64,000 bases of DNA from UBA1351 sp965140555 (GTDB lineage: Bacteria > Bacillota > Clostridia > Lachnospirales > Vallitaleaceae): NCBI GenBank assembly GCA_965140555.1, contig OZ223260.1, forward strand, positions 62,001 through 126,000. The letters are read 5' to 3'. Shown here in pieces: positions 16,182 to 23,466 of the stretch. A program made the position numbers and the translations under genes. The notes under the pieces were generated by a model, which saw only the letters and a list, made by a program, of their open reading frames with translations, had not been told where the DNA came from and did no database searches. Position 1 is the stretch's first letter, and the number at the start of each line of letters is the position of its first letter.

Positions 16182-17411
16182 ATGAATGTAATAGGTAAAG
16201 CCTTAATTGCTCAAGGAGGAGGCCCAACGGCCGTAATTAATCAATCACTTGTAGGCGCAGTTTTAGAGGCTCGAAAGTACAGGGAGATTACAAAAGTTTA
16301 TGGTGCAATTAAAGGTGTTGAAGGGATTATAGAGGAGTCTTTTGTAGATTTGTCTCAGGAGACGTTTTATAATCTGGAACGGGTAGCAAAAACGCCCTCA
16401 GCAGCATTACATTCGACACGAGTGAAACCGGATGATGCTTATTGTGCTCGTATAGTTGAAGTTTTCCGTAAACATAACATTCGTTATTTCTTCTATATTG
16501 GTGGAAATGATTCGTCCGATACATTACGGATTATCGGAGATTACGCACGTCGTGTATCCTATGAGATGAAAGCAATTCATATACCCAAAACGATTGACAA
16601 TGATTTGGTCCACAATGATCATACGCCCGGATATGCATCGGCGGCTCAATTTGTAGCGCAAACATTTCTTGGGGTCAATTTAGATAATCGAGCTTTAGGT
16701 GGTGTATATATCGGCGTTGTTATGGGACGCCATGCGGGCTTTTTAACGGCTGCCGCAGCTATTGCGGCAAAGTATCCGGATGATGGTCCACATCTTATCT
16801 ATCTGCCGGAACGAGCGTTTTCTATTGAACAGTTTATACGTGATGTTGAACGGATATATAAAAAATACGGACGATGTGTTATTGCTGTTTCAGAAGGTAT
16901 TCAAGATGAAGCAGGGGTTCCTATAATGACAAAAATAATGCAAGATATAGAAACAGACCAGCATGGGAATGTACATCTTTCAGGTGGAGCCTTAGGAGAT
17001 ATGTTGGTTCATATAATTCATGAACATCTTGATATTAAAAGGGTGCGTGCAGATACATTCGGTTATCTACAGCGCTCATTCGCCGGTTGTGTAAGTAAGG
17101 TAGATCAACATGAAGCGCGAGAGGTCGGTGAACGGGCAGTACAAATGGCCATATGTAACGACGGAGATGGCTCGGTTGCTATTGAAAGAATCGGAGATTA
17201 TTCTGTTGATTATGTTTTAAAACCTTTGAAACAAATTGCAGGTAAGACACGTCATATGCCGGATCATTTTATTAATGAAGAAGGGAATCATATAACAGAT
17301 GCATTCAAATATTATCTGCGACCGCTACTAGGATATGATTTCCCGGATATTCATCTTCTTCGCGCACCTAAAGTTGAATGTGTTTTGGTCGATGAAGAGT
17401 ATTTGGCATAG
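16182..17411 (+). CDS. 6-phosphofructokinase, probably pyrophosphate-dependent
   Basis: A 409-residue phosphofructokinase-fold protein with GGGPTAVINQSL at the N-terminus, YIGGNDSSDT (~100), PKTIDNDLVHNDHTPGYASA (~133) and MGRHAGFLTAA (~180). Two residues diagnose the phosphoryl donor. An Asp at the position that is Gly in ATP enzymes (GGNDS versus GGDGS) and a Lys in PKTIDND (Gly in ATP enzymes) are both features of PPi-dependent PFK. It should interconvert fructose-6-phosphate and fructose-1,6-bisphosphate reversibly. ATG 16182 follows GGAGGA (16171-16176). It is monocistronic. Confidence 0.85.
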   Translation: MNVIGKALIAQGGGPTAVINQSLVGAVLEARKYREITKVYGAIKGVEGIIEESFVDLSQETFYNLERVAKTPSAALHSTRVKPDDAYCARIVEVFRKHNIRYFFYIGGNDSSDTLRIIGDYARRVSYEMKAIHIPKTIDNDLVHNDHTPGYASAAQFVAQTFLGVNLDNRALGGVYIGVVMGRHAGFLTAAAAIAAKYPDDGPHLIYLPERAFSIEQFIRDVERIYKKYGRCVIAVSEGIQDEAGVPIMTKIMQDIETDQHGNVHLSGGALGDMLVHIIHEHLDIKRVRADTFGYLQRSFAGCVSKVDQHEAREVGERAVQMAICNDGDGSVAIERIGDYSVDYVLKPLKQIAGKTRHMPDHFINEEGNHITDAFKYYLRPLLGYDFPDIHLLRAPKVECVLVDEEYLA

Positions 17412-17465
17412 CATTTTGTTCATTTTGTAACAAAGATTTACATAGCTTTTACTCAAAATGCATGA

Positions 17466-17471
17466 TATAAT
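17466..17471 (+). promoter_or_regulatory. Likely -10 box of the duplicated-domain lipoprotein gene
   Basis: TATAAT (17466-17471) lies 47 nt before the start codon. The nearest -35-like TTTACA is 23 bp upstream, too far for a standard sigma-A promoter. Confidence 0.45.
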
Positions 17472-17517
17472 CGCAATGTTATTTAATTAACAAGATAGAA
17501 AAAAAGGAGTTATTACA

Positions 17518-18537
17518 ATGAAGAAATTTATGGCATTATTTTTAACACTCGTATTAACAATGGTAGTTTTCAGTGCATGTGGTAAAGACAAAGATGCAAC
17601 CGCAGATGTTTATGAAAACGAAGGGGCAACCACAGATGAAGCAACAAGCGATAGTGATGATAGTCAAGAAGCTGATGTTGTAACAACAGCATCTATCGTG
17701 ACAGATGCAGATGCATTTGTGAAAGCTGTAAGTGCAGATGGTACATGGATTGCAGCAGCACTTAATGATATTACAGTAGAGGCTGATCTTGTTGTAGAAG
17801 GTGAATTTACAAACAAAGATCAAATCGCACGTAAAATTGCGCTTTATACACAAGATGATGAACATAACATTTTGGAACAATTCACATTGACAGCGCCAAA
17901 AATGATCGTAAAAAGTGAGAATACAAAACTTCAAGGCGGTACATTTGTAGGTGATATTTATGTAGAAGCAAACGGATTCCAATTGAGTAAACAAGCAACA
18001 GTAGAAGGTAATATTTACTTTGCAACTCAAGAATACATGGATTCTTATACAGTTGATGAAACATCTGTTGTAAATGGTGAGACATCTGTAGCAACTGCAG
18101 ATGAAGATAGTGTTGACGTTGTAACAACAGCATCTATCGTAACAGATGCAGATGCATTTGTGAAAGCTGTAAGTGCAGACGGTACATGGATTGCAGCAGC
18201 ACTTAATGATATTACAGTAGAGGCTGATCTTGTTGTAGAAGGTGAATTTACAAACAAAGATCAAATCGCACGTAAAATTGCGCTTTATACACAAGATGAT
18301 GAACATAACATTTTGGAACAATTCACATTGACAGCACCAAAAATGATCGTAAAAAGTGAGAATACAAAACTTCAAGGCGGTACATTTGTAGGTGATATCT
18401 ATGTAGAAGCAAACGGATTCGAAGTAAGTAAACAAGCAACAGTAGAAGGTAATATCTACTTTGCAAGTCAAGAATACATGGATTCATATGTACTAGATGA
18501 AACAGCTGAAGTAACAGGTGATGTAGCTGTTCAATAG
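17518..18537 (+). CDS. Lipoprotein with two near-identical tandem domains
   Basis: A 339-residue protein with a lipoprotein signal (hydrophobic ~5-18, lipobox VFSAC, Cys 21) and an Asp/Thr/Glu-rich linker. Two ~130-residue domains are offset by exactly 147 residues (441 bp). Each begins DVVTTASIVTDADAFVKAV and ends near ATQEYMDSY. The alternating beta pattern with many VEA/VEG turns (TKLQGGTFVGDIYVEANGF) suggests a beta-helix or stacked-strand surface domain. The DNA of the repeats differs at only about 15-20 of ~390 bases, so the duplication is recent or kept uniform by gene conversion. I do not recognise a characterised family. Codon use is notably regular, as in highly expressed genes. Confidence 0.8.
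   Translation: MKKFMALFLTLVLTMVVFSACGKDKDATADVYENEGATTDEATSDSDDSQEADVVTTASIVTDADAFVKAVSADGTWIAAALNDITVEADLVVEGEFTNKDQIARKIALYTQDDEHNILEQFTLTAPKMIVKSENTKLQGGTFVGDIYVEANGFQLSKQATVEGNIYFATQEYMDSYTVDETSVVNGETSVATADEDSVDVVTTASIVTDADAFVKAVSADGTWIAAALNDITVEADLVVEGEFTNKDQIARKIALYTQDDEHNILEQFTLTAPKMIVKSENTKLQGGTFVGDIYVEANGFEVSKQATVEGNIYFASQEYMDSYVLDETAEVTGDVAVQ
17674..18504 (+). repeat. Intragenic direct repeat, 441-bp period
   Basis: Unit 1 (about 17674-18063) and unit 2 (about 18115-18504) are roughly 95% identical in DNA, separated by a variable ~50-bp linker. Most differences are synonymous or cluster at the unit ends. Confidence 0.9.
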
Positions 18538-18568
18538 GAATATGGACTAATTTTATAAGTAAAGAGAG

Positions 18569-18615
18569 AAAGCAATACATTGGCATGAAAATATGTCAGT
18601 GTATTGCTTTATTTA
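18569..18615 (+). terminator. Terminator of the lipoprotein gene
   Basis: An 18-bp stem (AAAGCAATACATTGGCAT and its complement, two wobble pairs) with a GAAAAT loop is followed by a T-rich tract. Confidence 0.88.
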
Positions 18616-18618
18616 TTG

Positions 18619-18685
18619 TGATTAAAGCGACAAAAGCAAGTTTCACTAAATTCACATACACTATATGCTTTTGTCGACCTAATCA
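18619..18685. mobile_element. Internally deleted copy of the inverted-repeat element
   Basis: A 67-bp derivative: both ends of the element are present (TGATTAAAGCGACAAAAGC on one side, GCTTTTGTCGACCTAATCA on the other), but about 53 bp of the centre are missing. The break falls at the short repeat ATATAG, which occurs on both sides of the deletion in a full copy. It lies 5 bp from a full copy. Its flanks (TATTG and TTTTG) match at 4 of 5 positions. Confidence 0.75.
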
Positions 18686-18815
18686 TTTTGTGATTAGCCC
18701 GAAAAAGCAAGTTTCACTAAATTCACATACACTATATAGATTACGTAGGTGCATTCGTAACAATATAGTGTATATGAAAGTTCAACTATATGCTTTTGTC
18801 GACCTAATCATTTTG
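18686..18815. mobile_element. MITE-like inverted-repeat element, copy 2, with 5-bp target duplication
   Basis: A 120-bp element (18691-18810) in the opposite orientation to copy 1 at 6544-6664. TTTTG directly repeats at 18686-18690 and 18811-18815. The stem arms differ from copy 1 at several places but still pair with each other (for example ACAATATA/TATATTGT in copy 1 versus ACACTATAT/ATATAGTGT here). Confidence 0.85.
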
Positions 18816-18958
18816 TGAATTTACGGATATAGGGGTGCGCTTCTGGGTGAAGAATGATATAATTAAAGATAAGATTCCTGTCCTAGGGGATAGGAGTAAG
18901 TTTTTTCAATGTATGTAATCTAGTATCGGCTACTGAGAGGGTAGACGGAGGTAGGTAC
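18816..18958 (+). promoter_or_regulatory. Upstream region of the chemoreceptor gene at 18959
   Basis: A GATATAATT -10-like box lies near 18858. A small CCTGTCC/GGATAGG hairpin follows in the leader. No c-di-GMP or other known riboswitch consensus was found. Confidence 0.35.
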
Positions 18959-20689
18959 ATGAAGAATCTTAGTATTAAGGGTAAACTTATCATATTAGTA
19001 TTGCTTCCGGCAATATTAACTATTGTCACTATTATTATCACGGTAACTGCAATGTTGAATATAACATATGAATTAGAGGATATCCTATACGACAAGATGT
19101 TTGTGAGTTCTCAATTGATTCTGAATGCAGATCGTGATTTCTATCAAGCCCGATTAGCAGAAGTGGAACTGTTAACAAATGAATCAGCTACGCAGGAAGA
19201 ACGCGATGGGTTTGCTACAGACTATCAAGAGAATGCAGGACAAACTTATGATCGTGTTACAGAGGCAATGACTTTATTATCGGAGAATCAATTTTTCTAT
19301 GCCGAGTTTGTGGGAGAGAACGGAAGCAGTTTAGAGACAACCTATGCAAATTTTCTGGAAGATTATAATGGATGGTATGCAAGTTATGACCCGGTAACCC
19401 AAAGTGGTGATATAGAGGAGCACTTGACCTTGTTTGCTGAAACACGCAACTATTTGGATATTATGGGAGAAGTCATTATTGATTTTGGGACGTATGAACG
19501 AACGCATATTGAAGAGGATGTTATTGGTACCATTCTTATTACCATTGGTATTATTGTGGTGTTCATACTCATAACCTTCATTATCGCTATTCGTATGAGT
19601 AGTTATATTCGTAAAGCAGTAGGTCATACCACAGAAATTGCCAAGCAACTTGCTGATAAGGATCTTCGGAGTATCCAACGGCAGATGGCAGTGTATGGGG
19701 AAGATGAACTTGGTGTCATGTCTAAGTCGATGCACAGCCTATTTGATAACCTGGTTGATATTATTCATGAATTGATTAAGGATGCAGAGGACTTGAAGAA
19801 TGTTGCCGGTGTGATGAAAGTGAGTAGTGAAGAAGTGGGTGCTGCAACACATGAAATTGCCAATACGGTGGGAGATATAGCAGAAGGAGCTTCGGATCAA
19901 GCAAAAGATACGAATACTGTTCTTGATTCTATTAATGTATTGGGGGACATTGTTGGTGAGAACACGGACAGTGCTGAGGCATTGAAAAATTTTAGTCGCG
20001 AAATTGGTGAACTTGTGAGTGCGGGACAACAATCGGTGACAGATTTAACGGATAAGACATCTTTGACACAAGCTTCATTTGAAGAAATATCAGCAGTCAT
20101 TCAACTGACTAATGAAAGTGCTTCTCGAATAGGAGATGCAAGTAATCTCATTGCCGATATTGCAACGCAAACAAACCTCTTAGCCTTGAACGCTGCTATA
20201 GAGGCAGCAAGAGCCGGAGAAGCAGGTAAGGGATTTGCGGTCGTTGCTGATGAGATTCGAAAATTAGCTGAACAATCGACTAAATCGACACAAGTTATTG
20301 ATACCATGTTAAATGAGTTAAGTGTGAATATTAACAATGCGAATAAAAAGAACAAAGAGACACGACAAGTGTTTGAGGATCAGGTTTTAAGTGTTCAAGA
20401 GACAAATGAGAAGTATCAAGGTATTTCACTTAAGATTTCAGATATTAATCGAACGATTGAGTCATTGTCAAAAAGTTCATACCGTATGGATCAGAGTCGT
20501 AATCAAGTAGAAGAAATCATGGCATCTTTGGCGGGAACCGCTACGGAGAATGCAGCGAGTTCAGAGGAAACTTTGGCAGCGACAGAGGAAATACTAGCTA
20601 CAGTTGACGGAATAAAAGATATCAGTGATAAAGTCAGTGAATTAGCTAATATTTTGAATGAAGTTGTTACCCAATTTAAGATCGAATAA
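18959..20689 (+). CDS. Methyl-accepting chemotaxis protein with helical ligand-binding domain
   Basis: A 576-residue receptor. TM1 is at ~10-32. A mainly helical extracellular domain (~35-180) looks like a four-helix bundle (repeated Glu/Asn-rich amphipathic segments) rather than a Cache fold. TM2 is at ~187-210, followed by HAMP and a signalling domain with NLLALNAAIEAARAGEAGKGFAVVADEIRKLAEQS (~403-437). Start ATG follows GGAGGT. It has no operon partner; a BusR-like regulator gene follows with its own promoter. Confidence 0.92.
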   Translation: MKNLSIKGKLIILVLLPAILTIVTIIITVTAMLNITYELEDILYDKMFVSSQLILNADRDFYQARLAEVELLTNESATQEERDGFATDYQENAGQTYDRVTEAMTLLSENQFFYAEFVGENGSSLETTYANFLEDYNGWYASYDPVTQSGDIEEHLTLFAETRNYLDIMGEVIIDFGTYERTHIEEDVIGTILITIGIIVVFILITFIIAIRMSSYIRKAVGHTTEIAKQLADKDLRSIQRQMAVYGEDELGVMSKSMHSLFDNLVDIIHELIKDAEDLKNVAGVMKVSSEEVGAATHEIANTVGDIAEGASDQAKDTNTVLDSINVLGDIVGENTDSAEALKNFSREIGELVSAGQQSVTDLTDKTSLTQASFEEISAVIQLTNESASRIGDASNLIADIATQTNLLALNAAIEAARAGEAGKGFAVVADEIRKLAEQSTKSTQVIDTMLNELSVNINNANKKNKETRQVFEDQVLSVQETNEKYQGISLKISDINRTIESLSKSSYRMDQSRNQVEEIMASLAGTATENAASSEETLAATEEILATVDGIKDISDKVSELANILNEVVTQFKIE

Positions 20690-20714
20690 GTATATATTCT
20701 ACTATAAAGAGATA

Positions 20715-20763
20715 TTGTAATAATCACTTGTTCATGTATAATGGATGGGTGATTATTTTTTTG
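20715..20763 (+). promoter_or_regulatory. Promoter of the BusR-like gene inside a terminator-like hairpin
   Basis: A -35 TTGTAA (20715-20720) and -10 TATAAT (20737-20742) are 16 bp apart. The -10 lies in the loop of an inverted repeat AATAATCAC/GTGATTATT (20719-20727 and 20749-20757) followed by eight T. The hairpin could end chemoreceptor transcription while the promoter in its loop starts the regulator mRNA. Confidence 0.6.
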
Positions 20764-20777
20764 GATTGGAGAAGGAT

Positions 20778-21434
20778 ATGGAAAAAAGAGCATCACGTAT
20801 GCCTAAAGAAGCAGCCTATAAAAAAATAGCTCGTGATATAGCACGAAAGATAACGACAGGAGAATATGAGGTAGGAAGTAAGCTAAGAGGACGATCTGTG
20901 CTTGCCAGTGCCTATAATGTCTCGTCTGAGACGGTAAGAAAAGCGATTGTACAATTAAGTCATTATGAAGTCGTCATAGTGAAACAAAGCAGTGGAATTT
21001 ATATTACATCTAAAGAAAATGCTGAAGTTTTTTTGAAAGATCATGAAAAGCAGAAGGAAGAACTCCAAGTTTATGACAAGATGTCGGAATTGTTAAAGGA
21101 AATGGGGGGGATTCGTGAAGAAATGGTCGATCAAATGACGACCATTCGAGAGAATGTCGGCAAAACGAGAACAGCGGCGTATCGAATTTTTAGTTTGTTT
21201 ATTTCAGTAAATGAACTTAAAGTATTTGAAACCATAAGAGACTTGGATTTTATAGAAAAAGAACGTGGATTAGTAATTGGAATTAAGCGTGATTTGGGCG
21301 ACATTGTTATGCCGGAGAAGAACGTCAAACTTATGGAAAATGATCGGATTTATTTTAGTGGTTTTATGGAAACGGAGCAATTTTTATATATGATCCTCAA
21401 TGAAAAAGGTGTTTTCCCATTCAAAGAAAAGTAA
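20778..21434 (+). CDS. busR: BusR-like GntR/RCK_C regulator of osmolyte uptake
   Basis: A 218-residue protein. A GntR-type winged helix occupies ~1-80 (YKKIARDIARKITTGEYEVGSKLRG, VSSETVRKAIVQL, GIYIT). A coiled-coil helix (~85-135) follows, then a C-terminal TrkA_C/RCK_C domain (~140-215; DLDFIEKERGLVIGIKR...MENDRIYFSG). This architecture is that of BusR, the c-di-AMP-dependent repressor of the busAB betaine transporter in lactococci and streptococci. Its position directly before a betaine-type ABC operon fits. ATG 20778 is chosen for the GGAGAAGG site. c-di-AMP binding is inferred from family, not seen. Confidence 0.82.
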   Translation: MEKRASRMPKEAAYKKIARDIARKITTGEYEVGSKLRGRSVLASAYNVSSETVRKAIVQLSHYEVVIVKQSSGIYITSKENAEVFLKDHEKQKEELQVYDKMSELLKEMGGIREEMVDQMTTIRENVGKTRTAAYRIFSLFISVNELKVFETIRDLDFIEKERGLVIGIKRDLGDIVMPEKNVKLMENDRIYFSGFMETEQFLYMILNEKGVFPFKEK

Positions 21435-21456
21435 CCAAAATGGTTGCTTTTTTTTT
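21431..21456 (+). terminator. Terminator of the BusR-like gene
   Basis: GTAACCA-AAA-TGGTTGC, a 7-bp stem with one wobble pair overlapping the stop codon, is followed by nine T. Confidence 0.8.
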
Positions 21457-21462
21457 GTTCAA

Positions 21463-21534
21463 TTTGTCGGATTCTGACAAAAAATGGTTTCTGATTTTAC
21501 AAACCGACAACTTATGTGTATAATACAAGTTGTC
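21463..21534 (+). promoter_or_regulatory. Promoter and candidate BusR operators of the betaine transporter operon
   Basis: A -35 TTTACA (21496-21501) and -10 TATAAT (21519-21524) are 17 bp apart. Two inverted repeats with the same GACAA/TTGTC half-site surround it. One is TTTGTC-7-GACAAA at 21463-21481. The other is GACAACTT-13-AAGTTGTC at 21506-21534, which brackets the -10. This is the arrangement expected for repression by the adjacent BusR-like protein. Confidence 0.7.
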
Positions 21535-21560
21535 AATAAAGAAAAAATCAGGAGGAAAAT

Positions 21561-22535
21561 ATGAAAAAAATAATGAGAATGAAGAGTATTTTGATGAGTA
21601 TTGCACTTGTCTTATTAATTGCGGGATGTTCAAAGGAACCAGATATTATCAAAGTCGGAGAAGGGGATTGGGATAGTAATGCCTTCCACGATCAAGTTGC
21701 AAAATTTATTATTGAAAATGGTTATGGGGCAAAGTTAGATATTATAACAGCGGATACAGCCGTTATGGTATCCGGTCTTAAGACAAACAAAATTGATATG
21801 TCCATGGAATTATGGTCAGATAATATTCCGACATATCAAGATGATATTGATGCAGGAGATTATGTAGCGTTATCAACAAATTTTGATGATAACATGCAAG
21901 GCTTATATGTTCCGACATATGTTGTTGAAGGCGATGATGCAGTAGCGCCGGACTTAACTTCAGTGAGTCAATTAAAGGATTATGCGAATTTATTCCCAGA
22001 CCCTGAAGATCCATCTAAAGGTATTATTTATGGTGGTCCGGAAGGATGGTCTGCAACAGAATTTCTCCATAACAAAATTGAAGCATTAGGTTTAGATGAA
22101 GTTTATAACTTTAGAACTATTGATTCAGGGGCTACTTTAGCCGCTACTCTATCAGGAGCATACCAACGTAAAGAACCATGGTTAGGCTATTATTGGGAAC
22201 CAACTTGGGTAATGGGTCTTTATGACATGACCTTAATTGACGACGAACCCTATTCAGAAGAAAATTTCAATCAAGGAATCGGTGCTTTCCCAACAGTTGA
22301 TGTTCAGGTTGTAGCAACACCGGATTTTGTTGAAAAGCATCCTGAAATTACAGCGTTTTTAAAAAATTACACAACATCATCAGAGTTAACAAGTCAAGCG
22401 TTAGGTTATATGCAAGACAATGAAGCAGAATCTGAAGAAGCAGCAGTATGGTTTTTGAAAGAAAACGATATGTGGAAAGACTGGGTATCGGATGAAGCAT
22501 TGAGCAAGATTGAATCTGCATTGGATGCATACTAG
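21561..22535 (+). CDS. Glycine-betaine/choline-type ABC transporter substrate-binding lipoprotein
   Basis: A 324-residue lipoprotein with a signal sequence, lipobox LIAGC (Cys ~21), and an OpuAC/ProX-type binding domain. Trp/Tyr-rich segments that could form the aromatic cage for quaternary ammonium groups are seen in PEGWSATEFLHNK, KEPWLGYYWEPTWVM and the C-terminal WFLKENDMWKDWV. It is the first gene of the transporter operon behind the candidate BusR operators, which supports osmoprotectant import. Which betaine-like compound is bound cannot be said. Confidence 0.88.
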   Translation: MKKIMRMKSILMSIALVLLIAGCSKEPDIIKVGEGDWDSNAFHDQVAKFIIENGYGAKLDIITADTAVMVSGLKTNKIDMSMELWSDNIPTYQDDIDAGDYVALSTNFDDNMQGLYVPTYVVEGDDAVAPDLTSVSQLKDYANLFPDPEDPSKGIIYGGPEGWSATEFLHNKIEALGLDEVYNFRTIDSGATLAATLSGAYQRKEPWLGYYWEPTWVMGLYDMTLIDDEPYSEENFNQGIGAFPTVDVQVVATPDFVEKHPEITAFLKNYTTSSELTSQALGYMQDNEAESEEAAVWFLKENDMWKDWVSDEALSKIESALDAY

Positions 22536-22555
22536 ATTATAAAGAAAAATATTAC

Positions 22556-22582
22556 AGGGACAGGTGCCTTGCACCAGTCCCT
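22556..22582 (+). repeat. Intercistronic GC-rich hairpin
   Basis: AGGGACAGGTGC pairs with GCACCAGTCCCT (one A/A mismatch) around CTT, between the binding-protein and permease genes. No T-run follows. It could stabilise the upstream message to keep binding protein in excess, or be a dispersed palindromic repeat. Confidence 0.6.
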
Positions 22583-22610
22583 ATAACAATGAAAAGGAGT
22601 TGTTCAAATC

Positions 22611-23462
22611 GTGTTTAATTTTCCGGAAGGTCTTCGGTTTGAAATCAGTCAACCAATTGACGACTTTGTAGCGTGGTTAGTTATAAATTTGGATTGGCTT
22701 TTTGATGCCATACGAAGAATAATATTAGTACTATTGAATACTGTAGAAAAGGGTTTAGGTTTTATACCTTGGTGGCTATTTGTTATAGCACTTTTTTTTG
22801 CAGGATGGAAACTTTATAAATTATCAACAGGTATCCTATTATCAGCCATGTTGTTTCTCATTGGATTGTTTGGTTTATGGGGACCTATGTTGTATACACT
22901 AGCTATTGTCATTGTTTCAGTGCTTGTTTCATTTGTCATTGGATTACCAATGGGAATATGGATGGCAAAATCAGAGCGTGTACAAGCCATTATGTTGCCC
23001 ATTTTAGATGGTATGCAGACAATGCCTAGTTTTGTGTATTTATTACCGGCTGTTATGTTATTTGGATTTGGTAAAGTTCCGGCCCTTATAGCTACAACAA
23101 CTTATGCCATTCCACCACTTATTCGATTGACATATTTAGGTATTTCTACGGTGAACAAAGAGGTTATTGAAGCTGGATTGTCTTTTGGTTCAACATCACG
23201 CCAAATGCTAGTTAAAATTGAGTTTCCTCAGGCACTGTCTTCAATTATGACAGGTGTCAATCAAACAACAATGATGGCTATGGCAATGGTTGTTATCGCA
23301 TCCATGATTGGTGCGGAAGGTATTGGTGAGCAAGTTCTTATCTCTATACGACGTTTAGAAGTTGGTAATGGTTTTCAATCGGGACTTGCTATTGTCTTTT
23401 TAGCTATTATTCTTGACCGTGTTCTACAAGGTACAGCAAAGAAATTGAAAGAAAGGTCGTGA
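22611..23462 (+). CDS. Betaine-type ABC transporter permease
   Basis: A 283-residue membrane protein with about seven hydrophobic segments and the ProW/OpuAB-type coupling loop (EAGLSFGSTSRQMLVKIEFPQALSSIMTGVNQ, ~185-217), which docks onto the ATPase. The start is GTG 22611 behind AAGGAG at a longish spacing. It forms the channel for the adjacent binding protein and ATPase; the ATPase gene starts 4 nt after its stop. Confidence 0.92.
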   Translation: MFNFPEGLRFEISQPIDDFVAWLVINLDWLFDAIRRIILVLLNTVEKGLGFIPWWLFVIALFFAGWKLYKLSTGILLSAMLFLIGLFGLWGPMLYTLAIVIVSVLVSFVIGLPMGIWMAKSERVQAIMLPILDGMQTMPSFVYLLPAVMLFGFGKVPALIATTTYAIPPLIRLTYLGISTVNKEVIEAGLSFGSTSRQMLVKIEFPQALSSIMTGVNQTTMMAMAMVVIASMIGAEGIGEQVLISIRRLEVGNGFQSGLAIVFLAIILDRVLQGTAKKLKERS

Positions 23463-23466
23463 TGAG

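Noticed and set aside
17554..18471. A 305-codon open frame on the minus strand opposite the lipoprotein gene
   Set aside because: It is the exact antisense of the duplicated gene, has an implausible Cys/Ile/Phe-rich composition and no ribosome site. The length follows from the regular codon use of the plus-strand repeats.
18619..18815. Possible CRISPR array, because similar segments repeat in tandem
   Set aside because: There are only two units, of unequal length, with terminal inverted repeats and target duplications and no spacers. A transposable element explains it.
18585..18818. A 77-codon plus-strand frame behind the lipoprotein gene
   Set aside because: It runs through the terminator hairpin and both inverted-repeat elements and has no ribosome site.
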